A DNA stretch of 64,000 bases, from the NCBI RefSeq assembly GCF_018860745.1, contig NZ_JAHKPY010000002.1, positions 558,001 through 622,000 on the forward strand, given 5' to 3'. Shown here piece after piece: positions 9,239 to 18,126 of the stretch. The translations under genes were made by a program, and so were the position numbers. The stretch is from Zobellia uliginosa. GTDB lineage: Bacteria; Bacteroidota; Bacteroidia; Flavobacteriales; Flavobacteriaceae. The stretch's first letter is position 1. Each line of letters starts with the position of its first letter. The notes beneath the pieces were generated by a model. The model did not search any database and was not told the DNA's origin. It saw only the letters and a list, made by a program, of their open reading frames with translations.

Positions 9239-9721
9239 ATGCTAGTAGAATTTAACTCATTACCTAATGCTTCGCGCATTTGGATCTATCAATGTAACCG
9301 TAGCTTTACGGATGCAGAGTTAGAGGAAATACAAAAAGAACTCAATGATTTTATAACCGAATGGACTGCTCATGGAAGTCAGTTAAAAGCAGGTTATGAA
9401 ATTAGATACAGACGCTTTGTTATTTTGGCTTTGGATCAGAGCGCAACAGCTGCTTCTGGTTGTTCAATTGATGCATCTGTACATTTTATTCAACATTTAG
9501 AAAAAAAGTATAATGTAGAGCTATTGGATAAGATGAACGTATCTTATAAGCAAGGCGAACATGTTGCTTACAAATCGTTGATAGATTTTAAAAAGATGGC
9601 CAAACAGAAAGCAGTTTCAAAAAATACTATTGTTTTCAATAATTTAGTTACTAATAAACAGGAGTACCAGGAACATTGGGAAGTACCTGCTTCTGAGAGC
9701 TGGCACTCCCGTTTCATGTAA
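9239..9721 (+). CDS. Small conserved Bacteroidetes protein of unknown function
   Basis: The product is a 160-residue soluble protein that begins MLVEFNSLPNASRIWIYQ. Homologs in flavobacteria are often labelled 'ABC transporter ATPase', but no Walker A, ABC signature or Walker B motif is present, so that label is not supported. The CSIDASVHFIQHLE segment and the small acidic N-terminal half look like a conserved fold of the phylum. It follows the Fe-S pair by 38 bases on the same strand and probably belongs to the same operon. I do not assign a function. Confidence 0.7.
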   Translation: MLVEFNSLPNASRIWIYQCNRSFTDAELEEIQKELNDFITEWTAHGSQLKAGYEIRYRRFVILALDQSATAASGCSIDASVHFIQHLEKKYNVELLDKMNVSYKQGEHVAYKSLIDFKKMAKQKAVSKNTIVFNNLVTNKQEYQEHWEVPASESWHSRFM

Positions 9722-9826
9722 AATGAAATATAGTTTCAATTCCTGAAGTATTGATTTTATTATATATATCGGATGAAATGCAATATTCCCTTTAGTTTTT
9801 AGTTATTGCCATAGATCAATCTAGTA

Positions 9827-12739
9827 ATGCGGTTTTTTCCTTTTTTTTCCTTACTTTTTTTTGTATTTCTGAGTGCAAGTGCGCAACAACATCCTTTGGT
9901 TACCAAAGATAGTTTGGCACAAAGCAAATGGGTAGATGCACGCTATAATGAAATGTCCCTTGATGAGAAGTTGGGACAGCTTTTTATGGTGATGGTCGTT
10001 TCCGACCAAGCAAAATCCAGTACGGATAAAGTAAAAACGCTTATCAAAGAGCAACAAATAGGAGGGGTCATTTTTTCTACGGGAGGCCCTATAAGACAAG
10101 CAAAATTAACAAACGAGTTTCAGTCAGCTTCCAAAATACCACTTATGGTTGGTATGGACGCGGAGTGGGGGCTTGCCATGCGTTTGGACTCCACTTATGC
10201 TTTTCCTTGGAATATGACCTTAGGGGCAATAACTGATAATGCTATAGTTCAGAAGGTAGGAAAAAGAATTGGAGAACATGCAAAGCGTTTAGGAGTGCAT
10301 ATTAATTTCGCACCCGATGTAGACATCAATACCAATCCTCAAAACCCTATTATAGGTAATCGTTCATTTGGGGAAGACCGTGAAATTGTTGCCGAAAAAG
10401 GTATTGCTTTCATGAAAGGTATGGAAAGCGCTGGAGTACTTTCCAGCGGTAAGCATTTTCCTGGCCACGGAGATACGGCAACAGACTCGCATAAAGCCTT
10501 ACCAATCATAAATTTTACCAAAGAGCGATTGGATAGTGTTGAACTATATCCTTTTAGGAGATTAATAGAGGCTGGGTTGAGCAGTGTCATGGTGGCTCAC
10601 TTGGAGGTTCCTGCACTAGAATTGAAAAAAGAACTTCCCTCTTCATTATCCGAACAAATTATATCTGGTTTGTTAAAAGAACAGATGTGCTTTGAAGGAT
10701 TGGTGTTTACTGATGCTTTGAATATGAAAGGAGTAACCAACCATGGAAAAGACGGGGATGCTGAAGTGGCAGCCTTTATGGCAGGTAATGATATTTTATT
10801 GATGCCTACCGAGGTCGAAAAGGCTAAGGAAAAATTGACAAAAGCTTTTAATAAGGGAAAGATTTCCGAAGAAAGACTGGCGAATTCTGTAAAGAAAATT
10901 CTAATGGCCAAGTATAAGGCGGGTCTTCATACATACAATCCAATAGATTTAGAGAATTTATATGAAGACTTGAATTCTAGAACTGATGATTTGGTTTACG
11001 AAGAAGCTATTGAAAATGCATTAACCGTTGTTAAGAACAATTTCTACCTGATGGGTATCAAAAGGATAGAAAATAAGAAAATTGCCTACGTAAAATTTGG
11101 TGATGCCGATAGTGACCCATTTGTTGATGAGTTGAATAAATATGCTTCGGTAACACAAGTAAACGGGAGCGATATTACTACATTAAAAGATAAACTTAAA
11201 GACTATAACCTAGTCATCATAGGGCACCATAAAAGTAATAAGAGTCCGTGGAAAGCCTACAAATTTTCAAAGAAAGAGTTACAGTGGCTACAGGATATAG
11301 CAGATGAAAGAACATCAAACGTTATACTTTCTGTTTTTGCTAAGCCTTATGCGCTTTTGGATGTACCTTCATTTAAAAGTATAGATGGCGTTCTGGTTGC
11401 GTATCAAAACAGTGAGTTAGCACAGCGTAAAGCTGCACAGTTAATTTTTGGAGCCATTCCTGCAGAAGGTAGACTTCCCGTAACTGCACACAAAGATTTT
11501 CCTGTTAATACACAGATCAAATTAAAAACATTACTTCGGTTAGGATATAGTTTCCCGGAAAGAGTTGGGTTTAATGCCGCGAAATTAGCGGAGGTGGATA
11601 CTTTGGTTCAACATGGATTAGATTCTCTTATGTTTCCTGGAGCGCAAGTTTTAATTGCCAGAAGGGGAAAAGTTATCTATAATAAAGGTTTTGGAAAACC
11701 AACTTATGACTCAAAAGATAGCATAACCACCACATCTATTTATGATTTAGCCTCCATTACCAAAATATTGGGTACCCTGCCTATGATAATGAAAATGGAG
11801 GAGGAAGGGGATATTAAACTGAACAACACCTTCCAAGAGTTAATTCCTGAATATGCGGATACAGAGTTAAAGAACGTTACCGTTCTAAAGGCTTTATCCC
11901 ATTATGGAAGACTTCCTGCATGGATCGCTTTTTATGTTGATACGCTGGATAAGAACAGAAAGCCATCAAAGGAATTTTACAGGACAGAACCCACTGATGG
12001 ATTCTCTTACAAGGTTACGGATAAGCTCTATTTAGCCGATGCATACAACGATTCAATCTATAACAGAATTGGCCGTCAAGATTTAAAATCCAATCGCTAC
12101 AGGTATAGCGATGTGGGATACTATGTAATGAAGAAATATATAGAAAAGGTTGGGAAAAAACGTATAGACGAACAAGTTGATAAATTTCTCTACCAACCAA
12201 TTGGCGCAACAAATACCAGTTACAACCCGTTAGAAAAGTTTCCAAAGAACAGAATTGTACCATCGGAAGAAGATAAATACTATCGCTACGAAACCGTTCA
12301 GGGCTACGTTCATGATATGGGTGCCGCAATGCAGGGGGGTGTTGGTGGTCATGCTGGACTTTTTAGTAATGCCGGTGATGTGGCTAAGATTATGCAAATG
12401 TACTTGCAGAACGGGTTTTACGGCGGAACACGATTTTTAGATACACGGACCGTTAAAAAATTCAATACCTGTTATTTTTGTGATAAGAAAGTGAGACGCG
12501 GTGTCGGTTTTGATAAACCGCAATTAAAGGATAGTGGTCCAACCTGTGGATGTGTTTCACGAAAAAGTTTTGGGCATAGTGGTTTTACAGGTACTTATAC
12601 CTGGGCTGATCCAGAAGAAGAGATTGTCTATGTATTTTTATCCAATAGAACTTATCCATCATCTTCTAACACCCTTTTAATTAAATCTGGTTTGCGAACC
12701 CGAATCCAGCAAGTTATCTACGATGCTATCCTAAATTAA
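9827..12739 (+). CDS. Glycoside hydrolase family 3 fused to a class C beta-lactamase-fold domain
   Basis: The product is a 970-residue exported two-enzyme fusion. After a signal peptide (residues 1-19) comes a GH3 beta-N-acetylglucosaminidase-type domain with KHFPGHGDTATDSH (from 209) and the predicted nucleophile Asp296 in TDALNMKG. A GH3 second domain runs to about residue 580. The C-terminal third (about 600-970) is a serine hydrolase of the beta-lactamase/PBP4-esterase fold, with SITK (Ser643, Lys646), YSD (Tyr760) and a late HSG motif in place of KTG. Such fusions are known in Bacteroidetes. A role in peptidoglycan turnover (muropeptide hexosaminidase plus an esterase or peptidase) is likely but inferred. 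Confidence 0.9.
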   Translation: MRFFPFFSLLFFVFLSASAQQHPLVTKDSLAQSKWVDARYNEMSLDEKLGQLFMVMVVSDQAKSSTDKVKTLIKEQQIGGVIFSTGGPIRQAKLTNEFQSASKIPLMVGMDAEWGLAMRLDSTYAFPWNMTLGAITDNAIVQKVGKRIGEHAKRLGVHINFAPDVDINTNPQNPIIGNRSFGEDREIVAEKGIAFMKGMESAGVLSSGKHFPGHGDTATDSHKALPIINFTKERLDSVELYPFRRLIEAGLSSVMVAHLEVPALELKKELPSSLSEQIISGLLKEQMCFEGLVFTDALNMKGVTNHGKDGDAEVAAFMAGNDILLMPTEVEKAKEKLTKAFNKGKISEERLANSVKKILMAKYKAGLHTYNPIDLENLYEDLNSRTDDLVYEEAIENALTVVKNNFYLMGIKRIENKKIAYVKFGDADSDPFVDELNKYASVTQVNGSDITTLKDKLKDYNLVIIGHHKSNKSPWKAYKFSKKELQWLQDIADERTSNVILSVFAKPYALLDVPSFKSIDGVLVAYQNSELAQRKAAQLIFGAIPAEGRLPVTAHKDFPVNTQIKLKTLLRLGYSFPERVGFNAAKLAEVDTLVQHGLDSLMFPGAQVLIARRGKVIYNKGFGKPTYDSKDSITTTSIYDLASITKILGTLPMIMKMEEEGDIKLNNTFQELIPEYADTELKNVTVLKALSHYGRLPAWIAFYVDTLDKNRKPSKEFYRTEPTDGFSYKVTDKLYLADAYNDSIYNRIGRQDLKSNRYRYSDVGYYVMKKYIEKVGKKRIDEQVDKFLYQPIGATNTSYNPLEKFPKNRIVPSEEDKYYRYETVQGYVHDMGAAMQGGVGGHAGLFSNAGDVAKIMQMYLQNGFYGGTRFLDTRTVKKFNTCYFCDKKVRRGVGFDKPQLKDSGPTCGCVSRKSFGHSGFTGTYTWADPEEEIVYVFLSNRTYPSSSNTLLIKSGLRTRIQQVIYDAILN

Positions 12740-12869
12740 GTTCTACTTTCTAATTGAGCATATGGTACGCTAGAGAGTAATATCAATTATATATGATTAT
12801 CTAGAACCTGTTTTGAAATTAAAAAGAGGTTTTACCGACTTACTTTATAGATTTAGCTAAATTTGATTA

Positions 12870-14015
12870 ATGAAAATAGCAATTGTTTGTTACCCCACCT
12901 TTGGTGGAAGCGGTGTAGTAGCCACAGAACTTGGTATAGCTTTGGCCAACAGAGGTCACGAAGTACATTTTGTAACCTATAAACAACCGGTCCGCTTAGA
13001 GTTGTTGGGTAATAAAATTTATTTCCATGAAGTTCATGTGCCGGAATATCCCTTGTTTAAATATCAACCCTATGAATTGGCTTTATCCAGTAAGTTGGTA
13101 GATACTATTAAACTGTATGACATAGATTTGCTTCATGTTCATTATGCCATACCACACGCATATGCTGGTTATATGGCTAAAAAGATGTTAGAGGAAGAAG
13201 GTATTTATGTGCCAATGATTACAACATTGCACGGTACTGATATCACTTTAGTGGGAAAACACCCTTTTTATAAGCCGGCAGTTACTTTTAGCATCAACCA
13301 ATCGGACGTGGTTACTTCAGTTTCAGAAAATCTTAAACAACATACTATGGAGGTTTTCGATATTAAAAAGGAAATTGAGGTTGTACCTAACTTTATAGAT
13401 AAGTCTAATTATAGCACTTCATTTACGGACTGCCAACGGTCATTAATGGCAGAGGATAATGAAAAGATAGTTACGCATATAAGTAATTTTAGAAAGGTAA
13501 AACGTATTCCGGATGTAATCGAAATTTTTGATCGTATTCAAAAAGAGCTTCCTGCTAAATTGGTCATGGTGGGCGAGGGGCCTGAAAAAGAAAATGCCGA
13601 AAGGTTATGTGAGGAAAAAGGTATTTCGGATAAGGTGATATTTTTAGGAAACAGTAATGAAATAGATAGAATCCTTTGTTTTTCAGACCTGTTCTTACTC
13701 CCATCTGAGTCAGAAAGTTTTGGTCTGGCCGCTCTAGAGGCAATGATCAATAAAGTACCTGTAATTTCAAGTAATGCAGGTGGAATACCAGAGGTGAATG
13801 AACACGGTATTACAGGTTTTTTAAGTGATGTAGGTGATGTTAAGGATATGGCTAAGAATGCGGTTCGCATTTTAGAGGATGACGGTACATTGGAGAAATT
13901 CAAGAAAAATGCTGTAATATCGGCAGAACGTTTTGATATTATGAAAGTTCTTCCGCTCTATGAGGCACTTTATGAAAAAGCCTATAAAGCTAGGTTTGAT
14001 AAATCTTATAGTTAA
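12870..14015 (+). CDS. bshA: N-acetyl-alpha-D-glucosaminyl L-malate synthase (bacillithiol step 1)
   Basis: The product is a 381-residue GT4 retaining glycosyltransferase that joins UDP-GlcNAc to L-malate in bacillithiol synthesis. The N-terminus MKIAIVCYPTFGGSGVVATE, the HVHYAIPHAYAGYMAK segment, TTLHGTDITLVGKHP, and the donor-site ESESFGLAALEAM signature match BshA closely, including its diagnostic glycine-rich start. The length is typical. A TAAATTTG -7-like element lies only 4 bases before the ATG, which could give a leaderless or nearly leaderless transcript if it is used. The next gene starts one base after the stop. Presence of bshA implies bacillithiol as the thiol buffer. Confidence 0.93.
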   Translation: MKIAIVCYPTFGGSGVVATELGIALANRGHEVHFVTYKQPVRLELLGNKIYFHEVHVPEYPLFKYQPYELALSSKLVDTIKLYDIDLLHVHYAIPHAYAGYMAKKMLEEEGIYVPMITTLHGTDITLVGKHPFYKPAVTFSINQSDVVTSVSENLKQHTMEVFDIKKEIEVVPNFIDKSNYSTSFTDCQRSLMAEDNEKIVTHISNFRKVKRIPDVIEIFDRIQKELPAKLVMVGEGPEKENAERLCEEKGISDKVIFLGNSNEIDRILCFSDLFLLPSESESFGLAALEAMINKVPVISSNAGGIPEVNEHGITGFLSDVGDVKDMAKNAVRILEDDGTLEKFKKNAVISAERFDIMKVLPLYEALYEKAYKARFDKSYS

Positions 14016-14016
14016 T

Positions 14017-14460
14017 ATGAAATCTATTCTCTTGATTTTAGTTTTACTTTTTTCATCCTGTAAAGGGCAGGAAAAAGGTGTTACTAAAGACAGGAAATCT
14101 AAATTTGCAGACCAATTGGAACTTATAGAAAGCGATAATTATAGTGGTTCTGATGAAGAGGAATTAATAGTGGTTACGGATATGAAGACCCTGCAAAAAT
14201 TTTATTCTAATTTAAATAGAACAAGAAAACCAGGTTTGCCCGTTCCTCAAATAGATTTTAGCAAAGAATTACTTATCATTTACTGCGCGGGAAAACGTCA
14301 AAATTTCTTTGAACCAAAGTTGTTCATAGAGAAAGAGACAGAAAGTAATCTTGTCGTTCGAGTCATAGATAAAGGGCATGATAAGACCTCTACATCTATT
14401 ATCACTCCATTTTCTGTATATAAATTACCACTTACCCAAAAAGAAATTACCTTAAAATAG
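14017..14460 (+). CDS. Small lipoprotein of unknown function
   Basis: The product is a 147-residue protein starting at the ATG one base after the bshA stop. The alternative upstream start at 13960 would overlap bshA and spoil the signal peptide. MKSILLILVLLFSSCKG is a clear lipoprotein signal with Cys15. The mature part has alternating beta-strand and charged stretches (KELLIIYCAGKRQNF, and a TPFSVYKLP end). No family was recognised. It is probably translationally coupled to bshA and anchored in an outer or inner membrane leaflet. Confidence 0.75.
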   Translation: MKSILLILVLLFSSCKGQEKGVTKDRKSKFADQLELIESDNYSGSDEEELIVVTDMKTLQKFYSNLNRTRKPGLPVPQIDFSKELLIIYCAGKRQNFFEPKLFIEKETESNLVVRVIDKGHDKTSTSIITPFSVYKLPLTQKEITLK

Positions 14461-14581
14461 GACTGTTAAGGATAGCATAAAATTAACGGACTATCGATTA
14501 TTGTTACCGTTCAAAGTGTACTTTGGGGGTATTGGATTGATAGTCATTACTTTGTGGTTAGAACACCCAAATCTAATTGCT

Positions 14582-15760
14582 ATGAAATCTTTTACCTATT
14601 ATATGGTACTGTTGCTATGTACTTCATTTAATCTTTTACAAGCTCAAGAAGAGTTACAGCTTTCCGAAAAAGATAGCATCGTTAAAAGCTCATGGATGTT
14701 TGGTGTTGGATACAATATCGTAGACGATTCCGGTGATGTATTCGATGAATTGTTTTCTTTTGGTAAACAGTGGAATGCGCTATCTTATCCGTCTAGGGTG
14801 AGTATTGGCCGTTATTTTAAAAGTGGTATTGGTATAGAGGCGATAGCTAGTTACAACAAATATAAGGTTGGAAAATTTATAGATGGTGTTACTAATCTTG
14901 AAGAAACCCAGTATTATGGATTAGACGCAAGGTTGACTTATGATTTAAATAAACTAATTGGGGAAACTGCTTGGTTTGATCCCTATTTGGGTGTGGGTGC
15001 GGGTTATACTGATGCAAATAATCAATCCAGAGCTACTTACAATGCTGTAGTTGGCTTTAGAACTTGGTTTTCAGATAGAATTGGGATGGATTTTAGTTCA
15101 TCTGGCAAATGGGCTGCAAACAATGATGATGCCACCAATCATTTGCAACATGCAGCAGGTATAGTGTATCAATTCGGTATAGAAAAAGGACTATCGAAAA
15201 AGGGAGAGAAAAAATTGGCATTGATTGAGGAGATGGCTGAAAAACGTCAAAAAGAACAGGATTCAATAGCTGCAGCCCAAATAGAGAAGGAACAGGCCGC
15301 TTTAGCTGCGAGATTAGCCAAGGAGAGGGAGCAAGCCCGTTTGGCATCCATAGAGAAAGCTAAGGTAGACGAGGAGGAACAGCGAAAGCTAGATATTAAA
15401 AAGGAAATTGATGATTTAGGCCTGGCTTATTTTGACCTTAATTCTTCTTATTTAAATTCAAAATCGAAAAAGGTTCTAGACGGATTGGCCGTTGTTTTAC
15501 AAAAACATCCTGAGTTAGAATTGAAAATCAGTTCACACACAGATTCCAGAGGAACCTCTAAATACAACAATTGGTTGTCTCAGCGGAGGGTAGATAGAAC
15601 CAAAGCATATCTTATAAAAAAAGGAGTAGACATCAATCGTCTTGATACTGAGGCGTATGGAGAGACTAATTTACTAAATGAATGTGATGACACTGTCTAT
15701 TGTGGCGAAGAAAAACACCAAGTAAACAGGCGTTCAGAGTTTGTAATCACTAAATACTAA
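14582..15760 (+). CDS. OmpA-family outer-membrane protein
   Basis: The product is a 392-residue protein starting at the internal ATG at 14582, which gives a proper signal peptide (MKSFTYYMVLLLCTSFNLLQAQ); the longer frame from 14501 lacks one. An N-terminal eight-strand-like barrel (about 25-200) is followed by an Ala/Glu/Lys-rich helical linker (about 210-275) and an OmpA peptidoglycan-binding domain (about 280-392). The last contains SSHTDSRG and a QRRVDRTKAYL segment, with the Asp and Arg that contact diaminopimelate. It would tether the outer membrane to the wall. It ends 5 bases before the convergent HAD gene and marks the border of the polysaccharide locus. Confidence 0.87.
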   Translation: MKSFTYYMVLLLCTSFNLLQAQEELQLSEKDSIVKSSWMFGVGYNIVDDSGDVFDELFSFGKQWNALSYPSRVSIGRYFKSGIGIEAIASYNKYKVGKFIDGVTNLEETQYYGLDARLTYDLNKLIGETAWFDPYLGVGAGYTDANNQSRATYNAVVGFRTWFSDRIGMDFSSSGKWAANNDDATNHLQHAAGIVYQFGIEKGLSKKGEKKLALIEEMAEKRQKEQDSIAAAQIEKEQAALAARLAKEREQARLASIEKAKVDEEEQRKLDIKKEIDDLGLAYFDLNSSYLNSKSKKVLDGLAVVLQKHPELELKISSHTDSRGTSKYNNWLSQRRVDRTKAYLIKKGVDINRLDTEAYGETNLLNECDDTVYCGEEKHQVNRRSEFVITKY

Positions 15761-15765
15761 TGAAA

Positions 15766-17817
15766 TTAAGAGAGCAAACCTTTTTTAAGCCACTTTCTTT
15801 TTGCCCAAAAGTTAAGCCTAATATAGTAATAGGATAGGTTTACTGGCCAGGAAAGCCAATAGAAGCCCTTGTAGAATAAGAATGGCTTTATTTTAACTAA
15901 ATACCGAAAAACTTTCTCGGGAGATTTAATAAAGGTTTTTATGAGACCAACTTTGGAAATACTAATACTATTGGGGTTATACTCCAATCCAACTTTGTTT
16001 TCCCCAACATTTTGGTAAAACCCTTTTGTAATTTGCCGGATAAAATTAAGTTTTTTTCTAGTGGTAAATATGCCTGTTCTTAGAGCCATATCTGTAAGAT
16101 ATTCTTGTACTACTTCTTGAGAATAATCTATAGCTCGTAATTCTGCAAAAAGAGTTTTGAATTCGGTGAACATATATTCCTGAATAGAGCCAATGTATTT
16201 GTCGTAAACCATTTTTTCATTAGGTTCATGATATTCAACAGTTGGCGATTCGCCTTCTTGCGCAAATTTATACGATAACGTGCTGCCATGAGGAGCTGCT
16301 AATAGCTGTTCATAAAGTTGTCCGTTGGCCATTAGAATATCATCAGAAAAGTCGTGGTTAGGATAAATCGAAAAATTGAGACCATATCTTTTGGTATCTT
16401 TTTCAATATTATAGATTTCCTTGAGGCCTAGGTAATAACCGGTAACAGGAATTTTCTTTTTGAAAAACTTATAAATACTTTCCTGCATAGTACCACCCCA
16501 GCCAACATCTACTAGAGCAAGACCATTTTCTTGATAATTGGCCCCAAAAGAATTCAAATATTCTAAAAATGCGCCCTTCTGAGTCTCTCGATTCTTAGCG
16601 TAAGCGTCTTGAAAAATTAAGTTATTCCGAAGGTAATCCATAGTCTCAGACTTAAAGAAATCTGGGATAATCTCATCTTTAGGGAATGGAATATCACTGG
16701 TAATCGTAATCTTGGTATCATCAGAAAACGGAAACCAATCTAGAAAATGCTGCAAAGACATGTCTCCAAATTTTCTCAGTAACTTTTCAAAGCCTTCTTT
16801 AGGTAGAGGACGTAAAGCTAATTGCGTAGCAGACTGTCTGGAGGCTTTTAAATAATGTGTGTTAATTTTTTCTTCGCTTTTGAACAAGTTCATTTCTTGA
16901 TAGCAATCAAATAATTGCTTTAAAAAATGGCCCTCTCTAGCTAAAAAGAAAAGATCTTTAGTGCCATTTCTTTTGGCACTTATATACAATCGTTCAGTGA
17001 AAAAGTAAAAGTGTAGTATGTATTCACTAAACTGATATTCGCTCTCTAAACACCTGGTTTTTATGGTGTGGCAAACTTTTTTAAAATCGTTTTTATCAGA
17101 ACCCAAAAGATTTTTTTTGTTTCTGAATTTATGAGAAAAATGCTTAAGGTGATAAGATTCAATAGCATACTTGGAAGCATTGGTATCATCACTTTTCTTG
17201 TTATCTCCGATCATTAATACAGACTTTGGGTCTGTATTTGTTTTATCAAGAACATAACGGTATAAGCCTCCTTTGGCCTTACTCTGCCCAACCGTACTTG
17301 AAATGAAAACATCAGTAAAGAGATGCGCCATTTTATGGTGTTCTAAAATTTTTACGATTACGTTTTTAGAAAGGTAAAAATCTGATAATAAGTAAATTTG
17401 ATATCCTTTGTCTTTGTAATCAGAAAGAATGTCTATTAATTCATCATTCTTGAATTGAACAGAAATTTCGGCAATATAGTCAGCTTTTTCAAAGAGTTTT
17501 TTAAATCTGTCAAAAGGAACGTCATGCAGATTTTCCGTATTGACCAACCTATTGTAAACCTCTTTAATAACGTCTTTGTACTTTACTTCTAAAGTAGGCC
17601 GTTGTTGCTTTTTTCCAAGATAGGTTAAAGACTCATTCCTTATGGTAAAAAGTCTTTCGGAAGAGAAACTCATTCCAAGCTCTCTAACCATGAACTTCCC
17701 CCACAATCGCATAGCGTAGTTAGGGTGGACATTGCGGTGAACTAAGGTGTCAAAAAAATCTGTAAAAAGAATTTTTCGATTAGGAAACCGCGCAATTCTA
17801 CGCTTCAGGTTTATCAA
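15766..17817 (-). CDS. Large HAD-superfamily protein of the COG5610 type in a polysaccharide locus
   Basis: The product is a 683-residue cytosolic protein. The N-terminal half is a HAD hydrolase domain with the nucleophile motif DFFDT (Asp20, Asp23), a Ser/Lys motif in SSTVGQSKAKGG near residue 180, and the acidic motif GDNKKSD near residue 205. The second half (about 270-683) has FLAREGHFLKQL and LVDVGWGGTMQ and no assigned fold; this two-part layout recurs in capsule clusters. It may act as a phosphatase or a modifying transferase on the glycan, but this is not established. It is the last gene of the minus-strand arm and has its own 309-base upstream gap. Confidence 0.7.
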   Translation of the reverse strand: MINLKRRIARFPNRKILFTDFFDTLVHRNVHPNYAMRLWGKFMVRELGMSFSSERLFTIRNESLTYLGKKQQRPTLEVKYKDVIKEVYNRLVNTENLHDVPFDRFKKLFEKADYIAEISVQFKNDELIDILSDYKDKGYQIYLLSDFYLSKNVIVKILEHHKMAHLFTDVFISSTVGQSKAKGGLYRYVLDKTNTDPKSVLMIGDNKKSDDTNASKYAIESYHLKHFSHKFRNKKNLLGSDKNDFKKVCHTIKTRCLESEYQFSEYILHFYFFTERLYISAKRNGTKDLFFLAREGHFLKQLFDCYQEMNLFKSEEKINTHYLKASRQSATQLALRPLPKEGFEKLLRKFGDMSLQHFLDWFPFSDDTKITITSDIPFPKDEIIPDFFKSETMDYLRNNLIFQDAYAKNRETQKGAFLEYLNSFGANYQENGLALVDVGWGGTMQESIYKFFKKKIPVTGYYLGLKEIYNIEKDTKRYGLNFSIYPNHDFSDDILMANGQLYEQLLAAPHGSTLSYKFAQEGESPTVEYHEPNEKMVYDKYIGSIQEYMFTEFKTLFAELRAIDYSQEVVQEYLTDMALRTGIFTTRKKLNFIRQITKGFYQNVGENKVGLEYNPNSISISKVGLIKTFIKSPEKVFRYLVKIKPFLFYKGFYWLSWPVNLSYYYIRLNFWAKRKWLKKGLLS

Positions 17818-18126
17818 TGGGACTGATTAGATAAAATTAAAAAAACTTTTAATTAAGAAGACTAACGGATAAATAGAAGAAATATGATTGGTGAGCGATG
17901 ATAAATAGAAAGAATTATATCTTCTTTTAGTTCTGCGAACCATAATTTCAAATTCAATTTTAGGGACTTACTTTTTGACTGCGCCACGATGTTCTCTTTA
18001 CGGGGTTTAACTGCGAATATATACGACGAAGTGCAGTTTACGGACGTTTTTTAAGAAAAAATTAAGAAAAAAATCGATAAACAGTAATAACATGTTAAAA
18101 TTGATGACCGTTTAACGGATTTAGTT
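17818..18126. other. 309-base intergenic region upstream of the HAD gene
   Basis: This gap between two minus-strand genes holds no credible ORF. It contains an 11-base palindrome CCGTTTAACGG at 18108-18118, and a degenerate copy (ACGACGAAGTGCA, 18023-18035) of the TCGATGAARTG motif found upstream of the lipoprotein genes. I did not find a convincing TANNTTTG element. Likely a promoter region for the gene ending at 15766. Confidence 0.4.

Noticed and set aside
9769-9782. Copy of the lipoprotein-gene motif before the GH3 fusion gene
   Set aside because: GATGAAATGCA matches, but an extra G breaks the TCGATG part and it reads on the same strand as the gene, unlike the others. Kept only as a weak lead.
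14501-14581. Longer N-terminus for the OmpA-family protein
   Set aside because: The extra 27 residues precede a complete signal peptide at the internal ATG at 14582 and would bury it.
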